NCBI GenBank assembly: GCA_020528935.1
Contig: JAJDFU010000147.1
Span: forward strand, 2,186-10,031
DNA: 7,846 nt
Origin: Saprospiraceae bacterium
Lineage (GTDB): Bacteria; Bacteroidota; Bacteroidia; Chitinophagales; Saprospiraceae
Reading direction: 5' to 3'
Below are positions 1 to 5,639 of this stretch, one piece after another. Position 1 is the first letter of the stretch, and each line of letters starts with the position of its first letter. The translations under genes and the position numbers were made by a program. Under the pieces are notes generated by a model. That model had not been told where the DNA came from. It saw only the letters and a program-made list of their open reading frames with translations, and ran no database searches.

Positions 1-2
1 AG

Positions 3-356
3 TTGGAACGCCCCGATTTCGATCAGGCCCAGGTGGTCTTCAACTTTCAGGGCGAGGACTTCTACCGGTTCCTCGCCGGATCCGTAGAGGCCGATGGCAG
101 CTTGCGGCAACTCATCGGCCTCGACTTCCAGGTGGTGGCCATCGGGCGCGAATACGCCGAATTTCTCGAGGTGGCCAATGCCAACCTGGGCATCACCGGT
201 GCGCAGAACGTCCCCGTATTTTCCAATATCGAGAACGGGCAGGGACTGTTTACCTCCCGAAGCAACGGGATGCGCCTCGGCCTGACCCTCGGGGCGGAAT
301 CTGTGGATTCCCTGCGCAATGGGGTATTCACCGAGGAGCTCAATTTCTTCCAGTAG
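3..356 (+). CDS. C-terminal fragment of a probable DUF4249-like lipoprotein (5' end outside the window)
   Basis: This is an open frame from the window edge to a TAG at 354-356, so only the last 117 or so residues of a longer protein are present and the TTG at position 3 need not be a start. The fragment contains a 'YAEFLEVANAN' helix-like stretch, then 'VPVFSNIENGQGLF' and 'TSRS' (residues about 51-87). From memory this resembles the end of Bacteroidota DUF4249 proteins, where a conserved 'P..ySNI..G.GiF' segment closes the domain. Those are usually exported lipoproteins encoded near TonB-dependent receptors; the part that would show a lipobox is not in the window. The frame ends in 'LNFFQ', and no further gene follows before dnaK, so it is probably the last gene of its unit. 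The reading frame is secure; the family name is tentative and its role is unknown. Confidence 0.5.
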   Translation: MERPDFDQAQVVFNFQGEDFYRFLAGSVEADGSLRQLIGLDFQVVAIGREYAEFLEVANANLGITGAQNVPVFSNIENGQGLFTSRSNGMRLGLTLGAESVDSLRNGVFTEELNFFQ

Positions 357-460
357 TCCGCTATCCGGCCCCGCAAAAGCACTCCTTATGGTTTGTCCGG
401 GCTTTAGGGCTCGCACAGACTGCCTTTTTGTCAGTGTTTTTTTGCAGTCCCCTGCTTCGG

Positions 461-497
461 CCGGGCATTTGTCAGGAACCCGGGGCCCAATGCCCGG
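461..497. repeat. 9-bp perfect inverted repeat upstream of dnaK
   Basis: CCGGGCATT at 461-469 is the exact reverse complement of AATGCCCGG at 489-497, separated by 19 bases that themselves contain GGGCCC. It lies about 20 bases upstream of the sigma-54-like element and about 105 bases after the preceding stop codon. It could be a regulator-binding site or the stem of a weak terminator for the upstream gene; no T-run follows it on the plus strand, which favours a binding site. Confidence 0.45.
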
Positions 498-515
498 ATT
501 TGGCAGGCATTCTTT

Positions 516-532
516 TTGGCATGACTATTGTA
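516..532 (+). promoter_or_regulatory. Candidate sigma-54 (RpoN) -24/-12 promoter of dnaK
   Basis: The sequence TTGGCATGACTATTGTA matches the known sigma-54 consensus (yTGGCACgNNNNTTGCw) at nearly every informative base. GG is at 518-519, and after the required 10-base spacing GT is at 530-531 in place of the usual GC. Transcription would start near 542-545, leaving a leader of about 45 bases before the dnaK ATG. No convincing Bacteroidota housekeeping promoter (TAnnTTTG with an upstream TTTG) and no CIRCE element for HrcA was seen between 357 and 587. The non-canonical T at -12 lowers certainty. Confidence 0.45.
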
Positions 533-540
533 CCACATGA

Positions 541-561
541 GGTAGCGCGTTAGCGCTGACC
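541..561 (+). promoter_or_regulatory. Small hairpin at the predicted start of the dnaK leader
   Basis: AGCGC (544-548) pairs perfectly with GCGCT (553-557) around a GTTA loop. Flanking GGT (541-543) can pair with ACC (559-561) across a single bulged G at 558. It sits at the predicted transcription start and 27 bases before the ATG. It may be an operator, or a 5' hairpin that stabilises the message or responds to temperature. The A-rich stretch after it (about 571-580) would remain unpaired for ribosome entry. Confidence 0.35.
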
Positions 562-587
562 ATTTCGAACAACCAAAAACGCATCAT

Positions 588-2507
588 ATGAGTAAAATCA
601 TAGGGATCGACTTAGGCACAACCAACTCTTGCGTGGCAGTCATGGAGGGAAATGAGCCCGTCGTTATTCAGAATGACGAAGGCCGCCGTACGACACCTTC
701 CGTGGTGGCCTTCATGGATAACGGGGAACGCAAGATTGGCGATCCGGCCAAACGCCAGGCCATTACCAACCCCGAACGCACCATCTATTCCATAAAGCGC
801 TTCATGGGCGCGCGCTACACCGAGGTCAAGAACGAGGCCGGGCGCGTCTCCTACAAGGTGACCTCCGGCGAAAACGATACCGTTCGCGTAGATATCGACG
901 GCCGAATGTATACCCCGCAGGAGATCTCTGCCATGATCCTTCAAAAAATGAAGAAGGTGGCGGAGGACTTTCTGGGCCAGGAGGTGACGGAAGCCGTGGT
1001 GACCGTTCCGGCCTATTTCAACGACTCGCAACGCCAGGCTACCAAGGAAGCCGGTGAGATCGCAGGGCTCAATATTCGCCGCATTATCAACGAGCCTACG
1101 GCGGCAGCCCTGGCCTATGGTCTGGATAAAGGCGAAGGCGACCGAACCATCGCGGTGTATGACCTCGGCGGCGGTACCTTTGATATTTCCATCCTCGAGC
1201 TGGGTGAAGGCGTCTTTGAGGTGAAGTCCACAAATGGCGATACCCACCTGGGGGGCGATGATTTTGACCAGGTCATTATCGACTGGATGGCCGACGAGTT
1301 TAAAAATCAGGAAAACATCGACCTCCGCAAGGACCCCATGGCCCTTCAGCGGCTAAAAGATGCGGCGGAGAAAGCTAAGATTGAGCTCTCGGCTTCCACC
1401 GAAACCGAGATCAACCTGCCCTACATCACCGCTGTAGAAGGTGTGCCCAAGCACCTGGTGCTCAAACTCACCCGTTCCAAATTTGAACAATTGGTCGATG
1501 ATCTGGTCGAGCGCACCCTGGAGCCCTGCCGCAAAGCCCTGAAAGATGCCGGCACAAGCACCGATGACATCGACGACGTCATTCTGGTGGGCGGATCTAC
1601 CCGCATCCCGCGCATCCAGCAGGCCGTGGAGAAATTCTTCGGCAAAAAGCCCAACAAGAGCGTCAACCCCGACGAGGTCGTAGCGGTGGGCGCTGCCATC
1701 CAGGGCGGTGTGCTCAGCGGCGATGTGAAGGACGTGCTTCTGCTGGATGTAACGCCCCTTTCGCTGGGTATCGAAACCATGGGCGGAGTGTACGACGTAG
1801 TGATCGAGGCCAACTCGACCATACCGGTTAAAAAATCCAAGGTGTACTCTACCGCAGCCGACAATCAATCCTCGGTAGAGATCCACATCCTGCAGGGCGA
1901 ACGTCCCATGGCCTCGGACAACCGGACGGTGGGCCGCTTTATCCTGGACGGCATCCCGCCCGCTCCGCGCGGCGTGCCTCAGGTTGAGGTGACCTTCGAT
2001 ATAGATGCCAACGGCATTCTCAACGTATCGGCCAAGGATAAAGGCACCGGCAAGGAGCAGAACATCCGCATTGAGGCCAGCACGGGCCTGAGCAAGGAGG
2101 AAGTAGAGCGCATGAAGGCCGAAGCGAAGGCCAATGCCGATGTGGACGCCAAGGCGCGCGAGCGGGCCGAAAAGCTCAATGCCGCCGATACGCTCATCTT
2201 CCAGACCGAGAAGCAGCTCAAAGACTACGGCGACAAAATTCCCGCCGATAAGAAGGGGGCTATCGAAACAGCCCTCAACGAGCTGAAAGAGGCCCACAAG
2301 GCCCAGGATATGGATAAGATCGAGAGTGCTACCGCCGGCCTGAATACGGCCTGGCAGGCAGCCAGCCAGGAGATCTATCAGGCCACCCAGGAAGCCCAGG
2401 GTGGAGCGGCCGGCCAAGAGCCCTCTGATGGTCAGGCCGGCGGCGATTCCAGCGGCGCGGATGACGTTACCGACGTGGAATTTGAAGAGGTGGACGACAA
2501 GAAATAG
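588..2507 (+). CDS. dnaK: Molecular chaperone DnaK (Hsp70)
   Basis: DnaK is the cytosolic ATP-driven chaperone that binds and releases hydrophobic peptide segments, working with the co-chaperones DnaJ and GrpE. The 639-residue product is full length for the family. The nucleotide-binding domain covers about 1-380: phosphate loop 'IDLGTTNSCVAV' (7-18), the catalytic lysine K70 in 'SIKRFMG', 'NEPTAAALAYG' (168-178), 'DLGGGTFDIS' (192-201, with T197 equivalent to E. coli T199) and 'VGGSTRIP' (334-341). The linker is 'DVLLLDVTP' (382-390). The substrate domain (about 390-500) keeps M398, A423 and V430, equivalent to E. coli M404, A429 and V436 that close over bound peptide. The helical lid spans about 500-600, followed by a Gly/Gln/Ala-rich tail ending in 'VEFEEVDDKK', the usual acidic C-terminus. 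The ATG at 588 gives the canonical N-terminus and has an A-rich upstream region instead of a Shine-Dalgarno motif. dnaJ and grpE are not adjacent; the terminator after it indicates a single-gene transcript. No defect is seen. Confidence 0.99.
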   Translation: MSKIIGIDLGTTNSCVAVMEGNEPVVIQNDEGRRTTPSVVAFMDNGERKIGDPAKRQAITNPERTIYSIKRFMGARYTEVKNEAGRVSYKVTSGENDTVRVDIDGRMYTPQEISAMILQKMKKVAEDFLGQEVTEAVVTVPAYFNDSQRQATKEAGEIAGLNIRRIINEPTAAALAYGLDKGEGDRTIAVYDLGGGTFDISILELGEGVFEVKSTNGDTHLGGDDFDQVIIDWMADEFKNQENIDLRKDPMALQRLKDAAEKAKIELSASTETEINLPYITAVEGVPKHLVLKLTRSKFEQLVDDLVERTLEPCRKALKDAGTSTDDIDDVILVGGSTRIPRIQQAVEKFFGKKPNKSVNPDEVVAVGAAIQGGVLSGDVKDVLLLDVTPLSLGIETMGGVYDVVIEANSTIPVKKSKVYSTAADNQSSVEIHILQGERPMASDNRTVGRFILDGIPPAPRGVPQVEVTFDIDANGILNVSAKDKGTGKEQNIRIEASTGLSKEEVERMKAEAKANADVDAKARERAEKLNAADTLIFQTEKQLKDYGDKIPADKKGAIETALNELKEAHKAQDMDKIESATAGLNTAWQAASQEIYQATQEAQGGAAGQEPSDGQAGGDSSGADDVTDVEFEEVDDKK

Positions 2508-2528
2508 CAACCGTCCAATCGCCTGACC

Positions 2529-2572
2529 ACCAAAAAAGCTCTTCCGTTTTCGGGAGGGCTTTTTGGTTTTTT
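2529..2572 (+). terminator. Intrinsic terminator of dnaK
   Basis: The 5' arm ACCAAAAAAGCTCTTCCG (2529-2546) pairs with CGGGAGGGCTTTTTGGT (2551-2567) around a TTTT loop, with two G-T wobbles and one unpaired A. A run of six T follows at 2567-2572. It begins 22 bases after the dnaK stop. The A-tract on the left arm means it could also act on transcription from the other strand. Confidence 0.9.
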
Positions 2573-2856
2573 AAAGGATACCTCTGAACTTTAGCGAGTA
2601 CAAATTGCCTTATAATACTGCAATGAACCAATCGCCTTCCCTGTGGTGCCGCCCATTAGCAAGCATATCCGCACGGCTTACGGGAGGCGTTGTATTCACT
2701 TCCGCCCCTTTTGTCCGATTCAACATAGATGATCTGCCCGAAGCAGTGCAGCATCTTGCCGCATCCCAGGGCGGGGAACAGATGGCGGAAAGCGAGGGGC
2801 TGGCCATTTGGTGGTCGGGTGAAAACGTGCGGCCCTCGCCCCCCGGCTCTTTAAAT

Positions 2857-2876
2857 GGCCCGGGCCTTACCCGGGC
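2857..2876. repeat. GC hairpin, first of a pair
   Basis: GCCCGGG (2858-2864) pairs with CCCGGGC (2870-2876) around the loop CCTTA; GGCCCGGGCC (2857-2866) is also a palindrome on its own. It is preceded by TTTAAA (2850-2855), the same arrangement as the palindrome 36 bases further on. Role unknown. Confidence 0.6.
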
Positions 2877-2892
2877 GCGCACTTTTAAAAAT

Positions 2893-2910
2893 GTCCCGGC
2901 CGGCCGGGAC
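2893..2910. repeat. Perfect 18-bp palindrome GTCCCGGCC/GGCCGGGAC
   Basis: The two 9-base halves (2893-2901 and 2902-2910) are exact reverse complements with no spacer. TTTAAA lies just before it on the plus strand. Read on the minus strand, the palindrome is followed by ATTTTTAAAAG, so a minus-strand transcript would meet a GC-rich inverted repeat and then five U residues, as in an intrinsic terminator. No minus-strand gene that would need one is visible here. A dimeric protein-binding site is an equally good reading. Confidence 0.6.
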
Positions 2911-3034
2911 GGTGTCGTATGGCGAATGCCGGGCGCAGATCCCGAAGCCTGCCCGATCCGTTCGGTCGACTTTTCCGGCCTTCAGTTTTCAAACCGCCAT
3001 TACCCCCTGATGCTCTTCGCTCCTTTCTTTCGGG

Positions 3035-3076
3035 GGGTGACCAAAAAACGCCGCGGCATGGGGGCGTTTTTCACCC
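3035..3076. repeat. Terminator-like hairpin with A-tract and T-tract arms
   Basis: AAAAACGCC (3044-3052) pairs exactly with GGCGTTTTT (3063-3071) around a 10-base loop. GGGTG (3035-3039) pairs with CACCC (3072-3076) across a four-base bulge on the left. The A-tract, GC core and T-tract order resembles a bidirectional intrinsic terminator, although the GC core is only four base pairs. It lies over 500 bases beyond the dnaK terminator and about 230 bases before the next gene, so if it terminates anything it is an unidentified transcript. Confidence 0.5.
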
Positions 3077-3145
3077 TGAACTTGTCTTGTCTGCAAGCGG
3101 GTTGCCCGCTGGGCCGGGATGCCCGATCCCCGGTTCGCAGCTGCC

Positions 3146-3174
3146 CTGTGCATCCATCTGTTTTTGATGCACAG
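3146..3174. repeat. 9-bp perfect hairpin
   Basis: CTGTGCATC (3146-3154) pairs exactly with GATGCACAG (3166-3174) around an 11-base loop ending in five T. It has mixed base composition, so it is less likely to be a by-product of high G+C than the neighbouring GC-only stems. Role unknown. Confidence 0.55.
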
Positions 3175-3253
3175 TGTCGATTGGCCTCCGGCGCGGCAGG
3201 GGAGCTGTTTTGCGGGCCAAAGACCGGATGCCGAGCCCAAAAGACCTGCTGGT

Positions 3254-3271
3254 GCAAACGATCGCGTTTGC
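3254..3271. promoter_or_regulatory. 7-bp inverted repeat just upstream of the exported-protein gene
   Basis: GCAAACG (3254-3260) pairs exactly with CGTTTGC (3265-3271) around ATCG. It ends 37 bases before the ATG at 3309, where an operator or leader hairpin for that gene would lie. No clear -7 promoter element of the TAnnTTTG type was found next to it. Confidence 0.4.
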
Positions 3272-3308
3272 GCTTCGACCTTGACATTTTCCAACCAAAG
3301 CAAAAAAA

Positions 3309-5639
3309 ATGAAATATCTGCTCTTGATCGCATTTTGCGGATTTGCCTGGACAACCCTGGCACAGACGACGGAAGAACCCGAACCCCTCTCGTGGCCGAG
3401 GGAGGTGGAGGGCAAGGACGGATTGATCACCGTTTATCAGCCGCAACTGGAGTCTTATGAGAACAACATCTTGCAGGGCAGAGCGGCGGCTTCTGTGAAA
3501 GACCCCGGTTCCGACGAACCGATCTTCGGGGCTTTCTGGTTCAAGGCGTTCATGTACACCGACAAGGATAGCCGCCTGGTATACCTCGACCGGCTGGACG
3601 TGACGGAAGTGCGCTTTCCCGATAAGGAAGAAGACGAGATCGAGGATTTCAAGGCTGACCTGAAAGCCGAGGTCGAGCGCTCCGACATCATTCTTTCCCT
3701 GGACCGGCTGCTGGCCGCTATGGAAGAGGTGGAAGAGATGCAAACCCTGGCCGACGAGATCAACAACGATCCGCCGGATATCTACTACCGCACCCAATCC
3801 GCCGCCCTCATCCGCATCGACGGGGAACCCATTCTCAAAGAAACGGATACCAAAGGCTACAGCTACGTCGTGAATACGCCCTTTTTCATCGTCAAGCGCG
3901 AAAAATCGGGCCAGTTCTATTTGAAAGGCGGAGACTTCTGGTATGAGTCCGATCAGATCTTCCGCGGATGGACGGAGATCAAGAATCCACCGAAAAAGGT
4001 CCGGAAAATGGCTGAGGAGGCCGTAAATCAGGCAGAAGACAACGGGGGGATCGGACTGGAGGACAAAAGCGAGTTGGACAAAGCTGTTTTTGCCCCGGAG
4101 ATCATCGTAGCGACCAAACCCAGTGAGCTCATCCTGGTGGACGGCCGGCCCAACTACGAACCGGTACCCGAGACCAATCTGCTGTACGTCACCAACTCGC
4201 AGAATGACATTCTGATGGAGACGGGGGGGCAGAAGCACTACGTCCTGCTGGCCGGACGCTGGTATGCCTCGCGCACGCTGGAGGACGGCGACTGGACCTT
4301 CGTAGAGCCCGATCAGCTGCCGGCTGATTTTGCCAAGATTCCCGAGGGAGCCGAAGTGAGCAACGTGCGCACCAATGTTCCCGGAACGCCGGAAGCCCGC
4401 TATGCCGTGCTGGAGCAAAGCATTCCGCAAACGGCTACCATTGACCGCAAAACAGCCACCACCGAGGTCAACTACGACGGCAACCCTCAGTTTGCCCGCA
4501 TCCCGAACACTTCACTGCAGGTAGCCGAGAATTCCGACAAAACCGTATTGCGCTCGGGAAACACCTACTACGTGGTGGACAACGGTGTATGGTTTGAGTC
4601 GCAAACTCCTACGGGGCCCTGGCGCGTAAGTACCGAGCGTCCACAGAATCTGGAAGCCATTCCGCCCAGCTCGCCCGCCTACAACACCAAGTATGTATAC
4701 ATCTACGATTATACGCCAGATGTGGTATACGCCGGATACTTGCCGGGATACACCGGCTCCTACGTGTACAACGGGGTAGTCGTATACGGCACGGGTTTCT
4801 GGTACCGGCCCTGGTATCGGCGCTACTACTACCCCCGCCCCTGGACCTGGGGCTTCAACGTGCACTACAACCCCTGGGTAGGCTGGGGCTTTTCGTTTGG
4901 CTACAGCTTCGGCTGGTTCAATTACGGCTGGCATCCCTGGCCCTACTGGTGGGGCCCCTGCGGCTACCGCTTCGGCTACCGCCACGGCTACTACAACTGG
5001 TATCCCTGGCGGAACCGTCGATATTACAACTACAATTACCGCTACGGGTACAACTACCGCGGGCGGGTATACGGGCCCAGGCCCGCTGCCTATTCCAACG
5101 TGTACCGAAACCGGAGGGACGGCGTGGTGCATACCGGGGTGACCCGACCCACCGTGCGCCCCGGCACTTCACGCCCCAGTACGCGCCCCGGTACTTCACG
5201 CCCAAGCACGCGCCCCGGCACGGAGCGCCCGAGCACAAGACCCGGTACCGAGCGCCCGAGCACAAGACCCGGTACCGAGCGTCCAAGCACGCGCCCCGGC
5301 ACGGAGCGCCCGAGTACAAGACCCGGCACGGAGCGCCCGAGTACAAGGCCCAGCACCCGGCCGTCTACGCGTCCTTCCCGGCCACCGAGCACGCGGCCGA
5401 GCACGCGGCCCAACGACGTGTACAGCGATCGCCAGGGCAACGTGTATCGACGCGATCAAAGCGGCAACTGGCAGCAGCGCGACCGCAGTTCCTGGAACCG
5501 GCCCAGCACGCGCCCGCAAAGCCTGGACCGCTCCTATCAGAGCCGGTCGCGGGGCAACATCAACTACAATCGCTCCCGCCAGGCCCGGCCTCAGGCGCCG
5601 AGATCGCGCAGCAGTGGGGGGCGCCGCGGCGGGGGCTAG
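3309..5639 (+). CDS. Exported Trp/Tyr-rich repeat protein, 'carbohydrate-binding family V/XII' type
   Basis: The 776-residue product starts with a classic signal peptide (1-18, hydrophobic core 'YLLLIAFCGFAW', likely cut after 'TLA'), so it is probably periplasmic, outer-membrane or secreted. Residues 19-160 are acidic and partly helical. Three related modules follow at about 171-228, 278-345 and 390-452. Each begins with 'DGxP' and contains a 'YYVL..G.WY.S' segment followed by a Trp, as in 'YYVVDNGVWFES'. The third leads into 'IPPSSP' and a Tyr/Trp/Gly-rich stretch (458-590) with 'VYAGYLPGYTG' and 'VVYGTGFWYRPW'. From memory these motifs belong to a widespread, uncharacterised family that databases call 'carbohydrate-binding family V/XII'; the binding activity is not established. 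Next come Arg/Pro/Ser/Thr repeats (613-702), then 'GNVYRRDQSGNWQQRD' (a motif seen at the tails of such proteins) and a basic 'RRGGG' end. The ATG at 3309 is supported by the signal peptide and an A-rich leader. The gene is complete; its function is unknown. Confidence 0.85.
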   Translation: MKYLLLIAFCGFAWTTLAQTTEEPEPLSWPREVEGKDGLITVYQPQLESYENNILQGRAAASVKDPGSDEPIFGAFWFKAFMYTDKDSRLVYLDRLDVTEVRFPDKEEDEIEDFKADLKAEVERSDIILSLDRLLAAMEEVEEMQTLADEINNDPPDIYYRTQSAALIRIDGEPILKETDTKGYSYVVNTPFFIVKREKSGQFYLKGGDFWYESDQIFRGWTEIKNPPKKVRKMAEEAVNQAEDNGGIGLEDKSELDKAVFAPEIIVATKPSELILVDGRPNYEPVPETNLLYVTNSQNDILMETGGQKHYVLLAGRWYASRTLEDGDWTFVEPDQLPADFAKIPEGAEVSNVRTNVPGTPEARYAVLEQSIPQTATIDRKTATTEVNYDGNPQFARIPNTSLQVAENSDKTVLRSGNTYYVVDNGVWFESQTPTGPWRVSTERPQNLEAIPPSSPAYNTKYVYIYDYTPDVVYAGYLPGYTGSYVYNGVVVYGTGFWYRPWYRRYYYPRPWTWGFNVHYNPWVGWGFSFGYSFGWFNYGWHPWPYWWGPCGYRFGYRHGYYNWYPWRNRRYYNYNYRYGYNYRGRVYGPRPAAYSNVYRNRRDGVVHTGVTRPTVRPGTSRPSTRPGTSRPSTRPGTERPSTRPGTERPSTRPGTERPSTRPGTERPSTRPGTERPSTRPSTRPSTRPSRPPSTRPSTRPNDVYSDRQGNVYRRDQSGNWQQRDRSSWNRPSTRPQSLDRSYQSRSRGNINYNRSRQARPQAPRSRSSGGRRGGG
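5145..5414 (+). repeat. In-frame tandem repeat: seven 27-bp units plus shorter RPST repeats
   Basis: Residues 613-675 are seven 9-residue units of the form RP(S/T)(T/V)RPGT(S/E), encoded at 5145-5333. They run into a looser array of RPST units at 676-702 (5334-5414). Units four (5226-5252) and five (5253-5279) are identical at the DNA level, and units three (5199-5225) and six (5280-5306) differ by a single base, which points to recent unit duplication. Because units are multiples of three bases, gain or loss keeps the frame. The repeat has Arg but almost no acidic residues other than the single Glu per unit, so it is likely a disordered, positively charged tail. Confidence 0.95.

Larger units (their letters stand above)
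2573..3308. other. Long intergenic region without a convincing gene, rich in hairpins
   Basis: No reading frame here resembles a known protein. A plus-strand frame stays open from 2605 to 3312, but its product is rich in Cys, Arg, Pro and Trp with no recognisable domain; high G+C alone can keep frames open. A TATAAT lies at 2611-2616, with no matching upstream element and not the usual Bacteroidota type. At least five stem-loops are spread over 2857-3271 and are listed separately. I looked for tmRNA, RNase P, SRP RNA and tRNA features and saw none. The block could hold an unrecognised structured RNA, a decayed gene, or the control region of the exported protein at 3309. The last bases before 3309 are A-rich, as expected for a Bacteroidota ribosome entry site. 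Confidence 0.5.

Noticed and set aside
387..395. TATGGTTTG as a -7 promoter element for dnaK
   Set aside because: It has three rather than two bases between TA and TTTG, no matching upstream TTTG, and would give a leader of nearly 190 bases.
1785..1810. Tyr at DnaK residue 402 as a change in the peptide-binding arch
   Set aside because: Alignment by the linker shows it matches E. coli M408; the true arch residues (M398, A423) are conserved.
1353..2510. 385-codon open frame antisense to dnaK, and a shorter one at 612-1247
   Set aside because: Long antisense open frames are a known side-effect of dnaK codon use in GC-rich genomes; the products show no domain and the plus-strand gene is certain.
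3281..3309. TTGACA at 3281-3286 as a -35 box for the exported-protein gene
   Set aside because: The -10 box would fall on the start codon itself, and Bacteroidota housekeeping promoters use a different consensus.
2605..3312. 235-codon plus-strand frame that would overlap the exported-protein start by ATGA
   Set aside because: The product is Cys/Arg/Pro/Trp-rich with no domain, its sequence runs through several hairpins, and its TTG start is unsupported; only the early part is kept as a low-interest remnant.
3000..4430. 476-codon minus-strand open frame across the intergenic block and the exported-protein gene
   Set aside because: It lies opposite the signal peptide and conserved modules of a recognisable protein and has no recognisable domain of its own.
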